This document shows positions 16,299 through 24,551 of a stretch of 64,000 nucleotides of DNA, in pieces (the stretch's first letter is position 1; every line of letters begins with the position of its first letter). Under the pieces are notes generated by a model. It was not told where the DNA came from. It did not search any database and saw nothing but the letters and a program-made list of their open reading frames with translations. A program made the translations under genes and the position numbers. The stretch comes from Paractinoplanes brasiliensis (GTDB lineage Bacteria > Actinomycetota > Actinomycetes > Mycobacteriales > Micromonosporaceae). The DNA is taken from contig NZ_SNWR01000001.1 of NCBI RefSeq assembly GCF_004362215.1, forward strand, positions 1,550,001 to 1,614,000, in the 5' to 3' direction.

Positions 16299-18122
16299 TC
16301 AGATCTGCGCGAGGGAGCCCGCGTACATCTTGTCGATCTGCTCGGCGAAGTTGGTCTCGACCGAGCGCCGCTTGATCTTCATCGACGGCGTGATCTCGCC
16401 GGCCTCGATGCTCAGGTCGCGCGGCAGGATCGCGAACTTCTTGATCGTCTCCCAGCGGTTGAGCTTGCTGTTGAGCTCGGCCACGTAGCCCTCGACCATC
16501 TTCTCGGTCTCGGGGGCGGTGACGATCTCTTCGTAGCTCTTGCCCGCGAGGGGCCCGTTCGCCGCCCAGCCCTTGATCGCTTCCTCGTCGAGCGAGATCA
16601 GCATGGTGACGAAGTTGCGGGCCTGGCCGACCACGACCGCCTGCGACGTGTACGGGCAGACCGCCTTGAACTGGCCCTCGATCGCGCTGGGGGCGATGTA
16701 CTTGCCGCCCGACGTCTTGACCAGGTCTTTCTTCCGGTCGGTGATCTTGAGGAAGCCGTCCGCGTCGACCTCGCCGATGTCACCGGTGCGCAGGAAGCCG
16801 TCCTCGGTGAACGCCTCGGCCGTCTCCTGCGGCAGGTTGTGGTAGCCACGCATGACCGGCTTGCCGCGCAGCAGCACCTCGCCGTCCGAGTCGATCTTGC
16901 ACTCGAGGTCGCCCAGCGGCAGGCCCACCGTGCCGATCTTGAGCTTGTCGAGGCGGTTGACGAAGTTGGCCGCGCTGCTCTCGGTCAGGCCGTACCCCTC
17001 CATGATCGGAAGGTTGGCCGCCGCGAAGAACTCGGCGATCTCGCGGCTGAGCGGCGCGGAACCGCTGACCAGCACGCGCAGGCGGCCACCGAGACGGGCC
17101 TGCAGCTTGGCGAAGACCAGCCTCTCGGCCACGGCATACTTCAGCTTGAGGGCGCCGGGCAGCGGCTTGCCGGCCTGCTCGAGCGCGACCTTCTGCTTGC
17201 CGGTGGCCACCGCCCAGTGGAAGATCTTGACCTTGGCGCCGCTGCCCGCGAGGGCCGTGGTGACGGTCTTGTTGTAGACCTTCTCGAAGATGCGGGGCGC
17301 GGCGCACATCAGCGTCGGCTGGACCACCGAGAGCATGTCGACCAGCTTCTCGACACGGCCGTCGACGTACGTCGGGACGCCCACGTGGAGGATGCCGCAG
17401 AGCAGCGTCTTGCCGAACGAGTGCGACAGCGGCAGCCACAGGTACTGCAGATCGGTCGACTCGAACAGGCCCAGATCCTGCTGGGCGACACCCTCCCACG
17501 TCCAGCCCGCGTGCAAAAGCTGCACGCCCTTGGGCCGGCCGGTGGTGCCCGAGGTGTAGATGAGGGTGGCCAGGTGTTCCGGGCCGATCTCGGCGACGAC
17601 CTCGTCGATCAGGGTGGGCCGCTCGCGCAGCACGGCGGCGCCGCGCTCCTCGAGGTCGGCCAGCGTCATCTGCGGCGGGGTCGCGCCCGCGTCGGCCGGG
17701 CCGTCGATGAGCACGACGTTTGTCACGTCGGTCTCCGCGCCCGAGATCTTGAGCGCCTGCCTCGCGTTCTCGGCGATCAGCACCTTCGACCCGGAGTCGG
17801 CGACGATGAAGCTCGCGTCCTCAGGCTCGGTGGTCGGGTAGACCGTCGTGGTGGCCGCGCCCGCGCAGTTGATGCCGAGGTCGGCCAGCACCCACTCGAA
17901 GCGTGTGCCGGAAAGGATGGCCACCCTGTCCTCGAGGCCCACGCCCAGGTCGCGAAGGCCCGCCGCGATCGCCGAGGCACGCTCACCCACCTGCGCCCAC
18001 GTGAACCAGACCATGGCCGTGTCGTCGGCGTTCGGCACCGCGAACGCCTGGCCGTTGGGAGTGGCGGCGACACGCTTGAAGAACATGTCGGGGATCGACC
18101 GGTAGGGAACCTCAACTGCCAT
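16299..18122 (-). CDS. fadD: Long-chain fatty-acid-CoA ligase (AMP-binding enzyme)
   Basis: 607-residue adenylate-forming enzyme that activates fatty acids to acyl-AMP and then acyl-CoA, membrane-associated. The P-loop-like motif LIYTSGTTGRPKGVQL, the A5 motif EGYGLTESSA, the A7/A8 region RTGDIGEVDADGFLKITDRK and the C-terminal lysine context SMKIKRRSVE are all present, matching the FadD15-like group. I start at ATG 18122 (MAVEVPYRSIPDMF), where family members begin; the 35 codons upstream in frame look noncoding. It is a single gene ending in a strong hairpin. Confidence 0.9.
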   Translation of the reverse strand: MAVEVPYRSIPDMFFKRVAATPNGQAFAVPNADDTAMVWFTWAQVGERASAIAAGLRDLGVGLEDRVAILSGTRFEWVLADLGINCAGAATTTVYPTTEPEDASFIVADSGSKVLIAENARQALKISGAETDVTNVVLIDGPADAGATPPQMTLADLEERGAAVLRERPTLIDEVVAEIGPEHLATLIYTSGTTGRPKGVQLLHAGWTWEGVAQQDLGLFESTDLQYLWLPLSHSFGKTLLCGILHVGVPTYVDGRVEKLVDMLSVVQPTLMCAAPRIFEKVYNKTVTTALAGSGAKVKIFHWAVATGKQKVALEQAGKPLPGALKLKYAVAERLVFAKLQARLGGRLRVLVSGSAPLSREIAEFFAAANLPIMEGYGLTESSAANFVNRLDKLKIGTVGLPLGDLECKIDSDGEVLLRGKPVMRGYHNLPQETAEAFTEDGFLRTGDIGEVDADGFLKITDRKKDLVKTSGGKYIAPSAIEGQFKAVCPYTSQAVVVGQARNFVTMLISLDEEAIKGWAANGPLAGKSYEEIVTAPETEKMVEGYVAELNSKLNRWETIKKFAILPRDLSIEAGEITPSMKIKRRSVETNFAEQIDKMYAGSLAQI

Positions 18123-18443
18123 CGGCGCCGCCTTATGTCCGAGTGATACGGGGGAGTTAACTTCTGAGTAACCAGCAGGGTATTGGCCTGGCGGCGGGAG
18201 GGCTAGTGCCGCCCCCGCACCGGCCACGACCGGGGATCTTTCTGCCGAGTCTATCGACCGGCCCAGCGGCCCGTCTCACGACGTGAAACGCGCACTCCGC
18301 ACAAATCCCGCTCTCACCGCTCGGCCGATTGGGACGGTTTGCCCGCGGATGTGACCTGGGCCACTGGGCGCACTTTTCTCAGCATATTCGCAGTCAATGT
18401 AAGCCGTTTTTTCGTGGACAACCGGTCGGGCGCTCTCGCGGGG
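18123..18443. other. Gene-free spacer between fadD and hisF
   Basis: About 320 bases with no credible frame. Near the fadD start is AGTTAACTTCTGAGTAACC (18155-18173), an imperfect palindrome suitable for a TetR-type operator, but the match is only approximate. A slightly AT-richer patch lies at 18370-18415. I see no RNA gene or strong hairpin. Confidence 0.5.
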
Positions 18444-19208
18444 TCAGCGCCGTACGGGGTTGCCTGCCGCCCGCAGCGAGTCCTTGACCTCGCCGATGGT
18501 CAGGTCTCCGAAGTGGAACACGCTCGCCGCCAGGACCGCGTCGGCGCCGGCGGTCACCGCGGGCGGGAAGTGCTCGACCCGGCCCGCGCCTCCGCTGGCG
18601 ATCACCGGGATGTCGACCACCTGGCGGACCGCGGCGATCAGGTCGAGGTCGAACCCGGCCTTGGTGCCGTCGGCGTCCATCGAGTTCAGCAGGATCTCGC
18701 CGGCCCCCAGCGACGCCACCCGGGCGGCCCACTCGATGGCGTCGAGACCCGCGCTGCGCCGGCCGCCGTGGGTGGTGACCTCCCACCCGCTCGGCTGGCC
18801 GGCGGAGCGGCGCACGTCGAGCGAGAGCACCAGCACCTGGTTGCCGAAACGGGTGGCGATCTCCTCGATCAGCTCCGGACGCGCGATGGCCGCCGTGTTG
18901 ACGCCCACCTTATCGGCGCCGGCCCGCAGCAGCACGTCGACGTTCTCGACGGAGCGCACTCCGCCGCCCACGGTCAGGGGGATGAAGACCGATTCGGCCG
19001 TACGCCGGACGACGTCGAGCATCGTGCCGCGGTCATCGGAGGACGCTGTCACGTCGAGGAAGGTCAGCTCGTCGGCGCCGGCCTCGTCGTACGCCGCGGC
19101 CAGCTCGACCGGGTCGCCGGCGTCGCGCAGGTCGACGAAGTTGACCCCCTTGACCACGCGCCCGGCGTCCACGTCGAGGCAGGGGATCACGCGTACGGCA
19201 ACCGTCAT
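18444..19208 (-). CDS. hisF: Imidazole glycerol phosphate synthase, cyclase subunit
   Basis: HisF, 254 residues, a (beta/alpha)8 barrel that with HisH converts PRFAR and ammonia to IGP and AICAR in histidine synthesis. The catalytic Asp in PCLDVDAGRVVKGV (near residue 11) and the second Asp in VLSLDV are present, with the phosphate-binding TVGGGVRS and IASGGAG motifs. The ATG overlaps the stop of the upstream DMT transporter gene (ATGA), so hisF is the second gene of that transcript and is separate from the hisD-A operon 1.8 kb away. Confidence 0.97.
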   Translation of the reverse strand: MTVAVRVIPCLDVDAGRVVKGVNFVDLRDAGDPVELAAAYDEAGADELTFLDVTASSDDRGTMLDVVRRTAESVFIPLTVGGGVRSVENVDVLLRAGADKVGVNTAAIARPELIEEIATRFGNQVLVLSLDVRRSAGQPSGWEVTTHGGRRSAGLDAIEWAARVASLGAGEILLNSMDADGTKAGFDLDLIAAVRQVVDIPVIASGGAGRVEHFPPAVTAGADAVLAASVFHFGDLTIGEVKDSLRAAGNPVRR

Positions 19209-20080
19209 GCCTCAACCCTAACCAGCCGCGGAACCGGATTCTTGACCAGTCCCAGCAGGATGCCGCCGATGACGAGCACTCCCCCGGCGATGTCCACGGC
19301 GTGGATCCGCTCGCCCAGGAAGACCGCTGCCGATGCCAGGCCGAAGAACGGCACGAGCATGGAGAACGGCGCGACGGTGGAAGCCCCGTACGTCTGCATC
19401 AGACGCCCCCACACGGCGAACCCGGCCAGGGTCGAGATCAGCGCGACGTAGACCAGCGACCCGAGTGCGGGCAGGTCGAACGAGCGCAGCGCGGCCAGGT
19501 CGGCCGAGGCGCCGTCGACGAGCAGGGTCAACCCGATCAGGGGAATCGAGGCGACCGCGCTCACCCAGATCATGAACCGCAGGGTGTCGGGCGGGGACGC
19601 CTTGCGGGTGGCGATGTTCGACAGGCCCCAGCAGGCGGCCGCGCCCACGATCAGCAGGAACGCCCCGAACGCGGCGCCCATCCGGGTGGCCACCAGCCCG
19701 ACCCCGGCCACCGCGACGAGCAGGCCGGCGATCTGCACCGGGCGGGGCCGTTCGCGCAGCAGCAGGACGGCGAAGACCATCGTGAAGACGGCCTGGCTCT
19801 GCAGCACGAGCGAGCTCAGCCCGGCGGGCATGCCGGCCGCCATGCCCGCGAACAGCAGCGAGAACTTGCTGACGCCGAGGATCAGGCCGACCGCGACGAT
19901 CCAGCGCCACGGCACTTGGGGGCGGCCGGCGAACAGCACCGCCGGGAACGCGGCCAGGGTGAAGCGCAGCGCGTTGAACAGCAGCGGCGGGAAGTGGTCG
20001 AGGCCCACGTCGATCATGACGAAGTTGAAGCCCCAGATCGCCATGACGGCGACGGCCAGCCCGATGTCGCGTGGTCTCAT
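19205..20080 (-). CDS. EamA/DMT-family transporter
   Basis: 291-residue drug/metabolite transporter with ten predicted helices in two EamA repeats (about 5-135 and 145-280). The N-terminal AIWGFNFVMIDVGLDHFPPL and the second-repeat start ACWGLSNIATRKA are the usual repeat openings. The family exports amino acids or metabolites. It is divergent from a LysR gene, a layout commonly found for inducible exporters, and is translationally coupled to hisF through an ATGA overlap. Whether it exports a histidine-pathway compound is open. Confidence 0.85.
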   Translation of the reverse strand: MRPRDIGLAVAVMAIWGFNFVMIDVGLDHFPPLLFNALRFTLAAFPAVLFAGRPQVPWRWIVAVGLILGVSKFSLLFAGMAAGMPAGLSSLVLQSQAVFTMVFAVLLLRERPRPVQIAGLLVAVAGVGLVATRMGAAFGAFLLIVGAAACWGLSNIATRKASPPDTLRFMIWVSAVASIPLIGLTLLVDGASADLAALRSFDLPALGSLVYVALISTLAGFAVWGRLMQTYGASTVAPFSMLVPFFGLASAAVFLGERIHAVDIAGGVLVIGGILLGLVKNPVPRLVRVEA

Positions 20081-20152
20081 GGGCTTCAGCGTCGTTTCAA
20101 AAAGCGTTAAGCACTATCGAATTGTTCTTCACTGAACTTGTAGCATGGCTGA
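20081..20152. promoter_or_regulatory. Divergent EamA/LysR promoter region
   Basis: A 72-base, AT-richer spacer. It contains GTTC-N6-GAAC (about 20124-20137), a short palindrome of the kind LysR proteins bind, and a possible -10 element TAGCAT (20141-20146) six bases before the LysR ATG, which would make that mRNA leaderless. No convincing -35 is seen. Confidence 0.35.
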
Positions 20153-21067
20153 ATGATCGACCTGGGTCGTCTGCGCGCCCTGCACGCCGTGGCCAGCTAC
20201 AAGACGGTGCTGGCGGCGGGTGAGGCGCTGCACTGCACGCCGTCGGCGGTGTCGCAGCAGCTGGCCAAACTGGAACGCGAGACCGGCGCCACACTGGTGG
20301 AGAAGGACGGGCGGCGGCTGCGGCTGACCGAGGCGGGGCAGGTGCTCGCCCGGCACGCCGAGAAGGTGCTGGCCACCGTCGACGAGGCCGAGGCGGCGCT
20401 GGCGGCGCACCGCGACACGGTCACCGGGCGGCTCACGGTGGCCGCGTTCGCCACGGCGTGCCGGGCGCTGCTGCCGTACGCGCTGCACCGCCTGGCCTCG
20501 GAGCACCCGCAGCTGAGCACCGGCCTGGTCGAGGTGAACCCGCACGAGGGTCTCGAGGTGCTGCATCGGGGGCACGCCGACCTGGCTGTGCTGGACGACT
20601 GGCCCGAGGTGGCGCTGCGCTATCCCAGCGGGGTCCGGCACGTCGAGCTGGGCTGGGACGTGGCCGACCTGATCGTGCCGAGCGGCCACCGGTTCGGCGA
20701 CACCGTGTCGCGCTCGAAGCTCGGCAACGAACGGTGGATCGCGGCCCCGGCGGGCGACGTCTGCCACCAGTGGCTGCTGCGCGCGATCCCCGGCGTGCGG
20801 CCCGACTTCCACGTCGGCGAGTTCGAGACCCAGCTGACCCTGATCGCGGCCGGGCTCGGCGTCGCGGTCATCCCCCGCTTGGCCCGGTCGAAAGACCTTC
20901 CCCCGGGCGTACGGGTCGTGCACGTCACGCCCGAGCCGAAGCGCCGGGTCGTGGTCGCCTGGCGGGAGGCCTCCGCGGCACGCCCGGCGATCGGGGCGGC
21001 CGTGGAAGCCCTGCGTCAGTCGTGGATCAGGGCTGGGACAGGACGTCCAGCGCCTGGCGCACCGTGA
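20153..21067 (+). CDS. LysR-family transcriptional regulator
   Basis: 304 residues. The N-terminal winged helix (LGRLRALHAVASYKTVLAAG, EALHCTPSAVSQQLAKLERE) is standard LysR, and the C-terminal substrate-binding domain (about 90-295) belongs to the LysR_substrate group. It is divergent from the EamA exporter, its likely target. The last 41 bases overlap the convergent hisA gene, so the C-terminal tail (RAGTGRPAPGAP) is probably not conserved. ATG 20153 has no ribosome site; leaderless translation is possible. Confidence 0.9.
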   Translation: MIDLGRLRALHAVASYKTVLAAGEALHCTPSAVSQQLAKLERETGATLVEKDGRRLRLTEAGQVLARHAEKVLATVDEAEAALAAHRDTVTGRLTVAAFATACRALLPYALHRLASEHPQLSTGLVEVNPHEGLEVLHRGHADLAVLDDWPEVALRYPSGVRHVELGWDVADLIVPSGHRFGDTVSRSKLGNERWIAAPAGDVCHQWLLRAIPGVRPDFHVGEFETQLTLIAAGLGVAVIPRLARSKDLPPGVRVVHVTPEPKRRVVVAWREASAARPAIGAAVEALRQSWIRAGTGRPAPGAP

Positions 21068-21752
21068 ACGCGCCCGCGTAGAGCGCCTTGCCCGCGATCA
21101 CGCCCTCGACGCCGGCCGGCTCGAGGGTGGCCAGGGCGCGCAGGTCGTCCAGCTTGGACACGCCACCGCTGGCGATGACCGGCTTGTCGGTGGCGGCGCA
21201 CACCTCGCGGAGCAGCTCGAGGTTGGGGCCGCGCATGGTGCCGTCCTTGGTGATGTCGGTGACGACGTACCGCGACGCGCCGGCCTTGTCGAGCCGGGCC
21301 AGCACCTCGTACAGGTCGCCGCCGTCGCGGGTCCAGCCGCGGGCCGACAGGGTGCGGCCACGCACATCCAGGCCGATGGCCACGCGGTCGCCGTACTCGG
21401 CCACCACCCGGTCGCACCACTCCGGATCCTCCAGCGCGGCCGTGCCGATGTTGACCCGCGCGCAGCCGGTGGACAGGGCCCGGGTCAGCGACTCGTCGTC
21501 GCGGATGCCCCCGGACAGCTCCACCTTGACGTCGAGCCGGCCCACCACGCCCGCCAGCAGCTCGGCGTTCGAGCCGCGCCCGAAGGCGGCGTCGAGGTCG
21601 ACCAGGTGCACCCACTCGGCGCCGTCGTTCTGCCAGGCCAGCGCGGCCTCGAGCGGGTCGCCGTACGTCGTCTCGGAGCCGGCGGCGCCCTGCACGAGGC
21701 GTACGGCCTGACCGTCGGCGACGTCGACCGCGGGCAGCAGCTCTAGCGTCAT
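21027..21752 (-). CDS. hisA: Phosphoribosyl isomerase A (HisA/TrpF bifunctional type)
   Basis: 241-residue (beta/alpha)8 barrel that isomerises ProFAR to PRFAR in histidine synthesis; in actinobacteria this enzyme (PriA) usually also performs the TrpF step of tryptophan synthesis. I see the first catalytic Asp in LLPAVDVADGQAVRLVQG, the second in TDITKDGTMRGPN, and phosphate-binding ELSGGIRDD and IASGGVSK. Dual specificity is inferred from lineage. It is last in the hisD-C-B-H-A run, preceded by a small membrane-protein gene, and overlaps the convergent LysR 3' end. Confidence 0.95.
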   Translation of the reverse strand: MTLELLPAVDVADGQAVRLVQGAAGSETTYGDPLEAALAWQNDGAEWVHLVDLDAAFGRGSNAELLAGVVGRLDVKVELSGGIRDDESLTRALSTGCARVNIGTAALEDPEWCDRVVAEYGDRVAIGLDVRGRTLSARGWTRDGGDLYEVLARLDKAGASRYVVTDITKDGTMRGPNLELLREVCAATDKPVIASGGVSKLDDLRALATLEPAGVEGVIAGKALYAGAFTVRQALDVLSQP

Positions 21753-21793
21753 ATCTTCTCTCCAGAGTTTGTGCGGCCCTGCGGCCGGGGGTC

Positions 21794-22114
21794 CTATCCG
21801 GCCTTGCGGCCGAGAACGACAACGACGAGGGCGGGCGCGGCGAGCACGAGCACCGCGGTGAGCACGATGCGCAGCGACGTCTCCGGCACGAACAGCCAGA
21901 CAGCGGCGATCGCCACGGCCGGCACGAGCAAAATGCCGATCCGCTCACCGCGGCTGCGGCGATACAGCCGGCCGGTCTTGCGCGTGCGCGGTTTCAGGCG
22001 TTTGACCAGCGCACGCCGCCGCTGCCGCCGCGCCACCTTGCGGGCGCGGGCGGCCTTCTCCTTCTCCAGCACGGCGAGGCGGGCCTCGCGCCGCCGCGCG
22101 CGCTCCTTCGACAT
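21794..22114 (-). CDS. Small basic membrane protein between hisH and hisA
   Basis: 106 residues starting MSKERARRREARLAVLEKEK: a very basic, helical N-terminal half (about 1-60) followed by two hydrophobic segments (IGILLVPAVAIAAVWLFV and VLTAVLVLAAPALVVVVLG). The ATG lies five bases after the hisH stop, so it belongs to the his transcript. Similar small proteins occur in his operons of other actinobacteria as far as I recall, without assigned function. A membrane anchor with a nucleic-acid- or lipid-contacting tail would fit the charge pattern; this is inference. Confidence 0.75.
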   Translation of the reverse strand: MSKERARRREARLAVLEKEKAARARKVARRQRRRALVKRLKPRTRKTGRLYRRSRGERIGILLVPAVAIAAVWLFVPETSLRIVLTAVLVLAAPALVVVVLGRKAG

Positions 22115-22118
22115 GGCC

Positions 22119-22733
22119 CTACAGTCCGGCAACCCAGTTGCGCAGCAGCGCATAGCCGGAATCGCCCGACTTCTCGGGGTGGAACTGGGCAGCGCTGAGC
22201 GGGCCGAGCTCGACGGCGGCCGCGAACGGACGGTCGTGGCTGGCCGTGGCCACCTTGGCACTGCCCAACGCGTCAAGATCGTTGGCCGCGTAGGAGTGCA
22301 CGAAGTAGAACCGCGCATCTTCCGGCATGTCGCGGAACAACGCGGAGCCGGCCGGCGCGTCGACGGTGTTCCAGCCCATGTGCGGGATGCGCTCGGCCGA
22401 CAGCTTGTCGACCACGCCCGGCAGCAGGCCCAGCCCCTTGGTCTCGACCCCGTGCTCGACACCCGCCTCGAACAGGATCTGCATGCCCACGCAGATGCCG
22501 AGCACCGGGCGGCCCGCGGCGACCCGCGCGGCGATCATCGGACCGGCCTCGATCTCCTCGATGCCGGCCATGCACGCGGCATAGGCGCCGACGCCCGGCA
22601 CGACCAGCCCGTCCGCCTCGGCGGCGGCGCTCAGATCGCTGGTCACGGTGACGTCCACACCCGTACGGGCGACGGCCCGCTCGGCCGACCGCAGATTGCC
22701 CGACCCGTAGTCGAGCACCACCACGCTCGTCAT
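22119..22733 (-). CDS. hisH: Imidazole glycerol phosphate synthase, glutaminase subunit
   Basis: HisH, 204 residues, a class-I glutamine amidotransferase that feeds ammonia to HisF. The nucleophile Cys is in GICVGMQILFE, and the His-Glu pair in QFHPEKSGDSG; the N-terminal VVLDYGSGNLRSAERA is the family hallmark. ATG 22733 shares one base with the stop of the 48-codon membrane ORF upstream (TGATG), so translation is coupled. Its partner hisF is encoded separately at 18444-19208. Confidence 0.96.
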   Translation of the reverse strand: MTSVVVLDYGSGNLRSAERAVARTGVDVTVTSDLSAAAEADGLVVPGVGAYAACMAGIEEIEAGPMIAARVAAGRPVLGICVGMQILFEAGVEHGVETKGLGLLPGVVDKLSAERIPHMGWNTVDAPAGSALFRDMPEDARFYFVHSYAANDLDALGSAKVATASHDRPFAAAVELGPLSAAQFHPEKSGDSGYALLRNWVAGL

Positions 22734-22879
22734 CAGACCGACCACAGGATGCCGCCGGCCGTGGCGAGGGCGGCGAGCACCCCGACCAGGCCGATGCTGA
22801 ACTTGGTGGCGCCCGAGCGCACCAACTGGATCACGCCGCCGACCAGGAACCCGGCCAGCAGGAACAGGGCGATGGCCAT
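22733..22879 (-). CDS. 48-residue membrane protein inside the his operon
   Basis: A small ORF fitting exactly between hisB and hisH. ATG (22877-22879) shares a base with the hisB stop, and its TGA (22733-22735) shares a base with the hisH ATG; both junctions read TGATG. The peptide MAIALFLLAGFLVGGVIQLV is followed by a short basic RSGATK loop and a second hydrophobic segment (FSIGLVGVLAALATAGGILW), that is, a two-helix hairpin. The tight coupling on both sides argues for real translation. Function unknown; it has the look of a small membrane subunit or an operon-spacing peptide. Confidence 0.7.
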   Translation of the reverse strand: MAIALFLLAGFLVGGVIQLVRSGATKFSIGLVGVLAALATAGGILWSV

Positions 22880-23490
22880 CAGAGCACGCCCTTGGTGGAC
22901 GGCAGCTGCCCGGCGTTGCGCGGGTCGATCTCGACGGCCTCGCGCAGCGCCCGGGAGAACGCCTTGAACTGCGTCTCGACGACGTGGTGGGCGTCCGGCT
23001 TGCCGCCGTCACGGGCCGCCCGCAGCACGCTGACGTGCAGCGTGAGCTTGGCGGCGTGGCCGAACGACTCGAAGATGTGCCGGGTCATGCTGGTCGGGTA
23101 GACCGGGCCGATGTACGGCGCCAGCTCGGGCTCGTCGTGCACGATGTAGGGCCGGCCGGACAGGTCGACCGCGGCCCGCACGAGCACCTCGTCCATCGGG
23201 ATGGTGGCCGAGCCGTACCGCCGGATGCCTGCCTTGTCACCCAGCGCGCGGGCGAAGGCCTCGCCGAGCGTGATGGCAGTGTCCTCCATCGTGTGGTGCG
23301 CGTCGATCTCGAGGTCGCCCTCGGTGCGCACCGTCAGGTCGAAGCCGCCGTGCCGGGCGAGCTGGTTGAGCATGTGGTCGTAGAAGCCGACGCCGGTGCT
23401 CAGGTCGCCCTTGCCCGTGCCGTCGAGGTCGATCTCGACGAGCACCTTGGTCTCGTTGGTGACGCGCTCGATACGCGCGGTGCGGCTCAC
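22879..23490 (-). CDS. hisB: Imidazoleglycerol-phosphate dehydratase
   Basis: Monofunctional HisB, 203 residues, which dehydrates IGP to imidazole acetol phosphate using two Mn ions. The metal-binding motifs HHTMEDTAI (IDAHHTMED) and the C-terminal DAHHVVETQFKAFSRAL are present, as are GFYDHMLNQLARHG and DLSGRPY. Its ATG overlaps the hisC stop by 4 bp and its stop overlaps the start of the small membrane ORF. No phosphatase domain is fused, as usual in actinobacteria. Confidence 0.97.
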   Translation of the reverse strand: MSRTARIERVTNETKVLVEIDLDGTGKGDLSTGVGFYDHMLNQLARHGGFDLTVRTEGDLEIDAHHTMEDTAITLGEAFARALGDKAGIRRYGSATIPMDEVLVRAAVDLSGRPYIVHDEPELAPYIGPVYPTSMTRHIFESFGHAAKLTLHVSVLRAARDGGKPDAHHVVETQFKAFSRALREAVEIDPRNAGQLPSTKGVL

Positions 23491-24551
23491 TTCAAGGCCT
23501 CCAAGAATGCGTCGGTCTCGGCCGGGGTCCCGGCGGTGACCCGCAGCCAGCCGGCCAGGCCGACGTCGCGGATCAGCACACCCCGGTCGAGCAGCCGCTG
23601 CCAGACGATTTTCTGGTCGCCACCCACCTCGAACAGCACGAAGTTGGCGTCGCTGTCGGCGACGGCGCGGCCGCGGTCGCGGAGCGTGGCGACGATGCGG
23701 TCACGCTGTTCCTTGATCGCCTCGACCGTGGCCAGCAGGGCGTCGCGCTGCGACAGGGCGGCACGCGCCGCGGCCTGCGTGAGCGCGGACAGGTGATAGG
23801 GCAGCCGCACGAGCTGCACGGCGTCGACCACGGCGGGATCGGCAGCCAGGTAACCCAGCCGCCCCCCGGCGAACCCGAACGCCTTGCTCATCGTGCGGGT
23901 CACGACCAGGCGCGGGTGGCCGGGCAGCACGGTCAGCGCGCTCGGCGTGCCGGGACGGGCGAATTCCGCGTACGCCTCGTCCACGATCACCATGCCCCGG
24001 GCTGCGTCGAGTACGGCCGTGACCACCTCGGGGTCGAGCGCCGTCCCGGTCGGGTTGTTCGGCGAGCACAGGAAGATCAGGTCGGGGTCGTGCTCCTGGA
24101 TCTGCGCCAGCGCGGCTGCCGGGGTGAGCCCGAAATCGGGATCCCGCAACGCGCCGATCCACCGGCTGCCCGTGCCCTGGGCCAGCAGCGGGTGCATCGA
24201 ATAGGACGGGCCGAAACCCAGCGCCGTACGGCCGGGACCCGCGAACGCCTGCAGCAGCTGCTGCTGGATCTCGTTGGACCCGTTGGCCGCCCACGTGTTC
24301 GCCGCGGTCAGCCCGTGACCCAGGTAATCGGCCAGGTCGGCGCGCAGGGCCACGGCGTCGCGGTCGGGATAGCGGTTGAGGTCGCGCAGCTCGGCCTGCA
24401 CCGCCTTGGCGATCGCGTCGACCACCGCGTCGGGCAGCGGATACGAGTTCTCGTTGGTGTTCAGCCGCACCGCGACGTCGAGCTGCGGAGCCCCGTACGG
24501 CGTCTTGCCCCGCAGCTCGTCACGGATCGGCAGGTCGTCGATCGTGGTCAC
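23487..24551 (-). CDS. hisC: Histidinol-phosphate aminotransferase
   Basis: HisC, 354 residues, a PLP class-II-like fold I aminotransferase converting imidazole acetol phosphate and glutamate to histidinol phosphate. PLP Lys lies in TRTMSKAFGFAGGRLGY; CSPNNPTG and VIVDEAYAEF are the usual cofactor contacts, and LNTNENSYPLP is the HisC N-terminal substrate segment. It overlaps hisD (ATGA upstream) and hisB (ATGA downstream) by 4 bp each. Confidence 0.96.
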   Translation of the reverse strand: MTTIDDLPIRDELRGKTPYGAPQLDVAVRLNTNENSYPLPDAVVDAIAKAVQAELRDLNRYPDRDAVALRADLADYLGHGLTAANTWAANGSNEIQQQLLQAFAGPGRTALGFGPSYSMHPLLAQGTGSRWIGALRDPDFGLTPAAALAQIQEHDPDLIFLCSPNNPTGTALDPEVVTAVLDAARGMVIVDEAYAEFARPGTPSALTVLPGHPRLVVTRTMSKAFGFAGGRLGYLAADPAVVDAVQLVRLPYHLSALTQAAARAALSQRDALLATVEAIKEQRDRIVATLRDRGRAVADSDANFVLFEVGGDQKIVWQRLLDRGVLIRDVGLAGWLRVTAGTPAETDAFLEALK

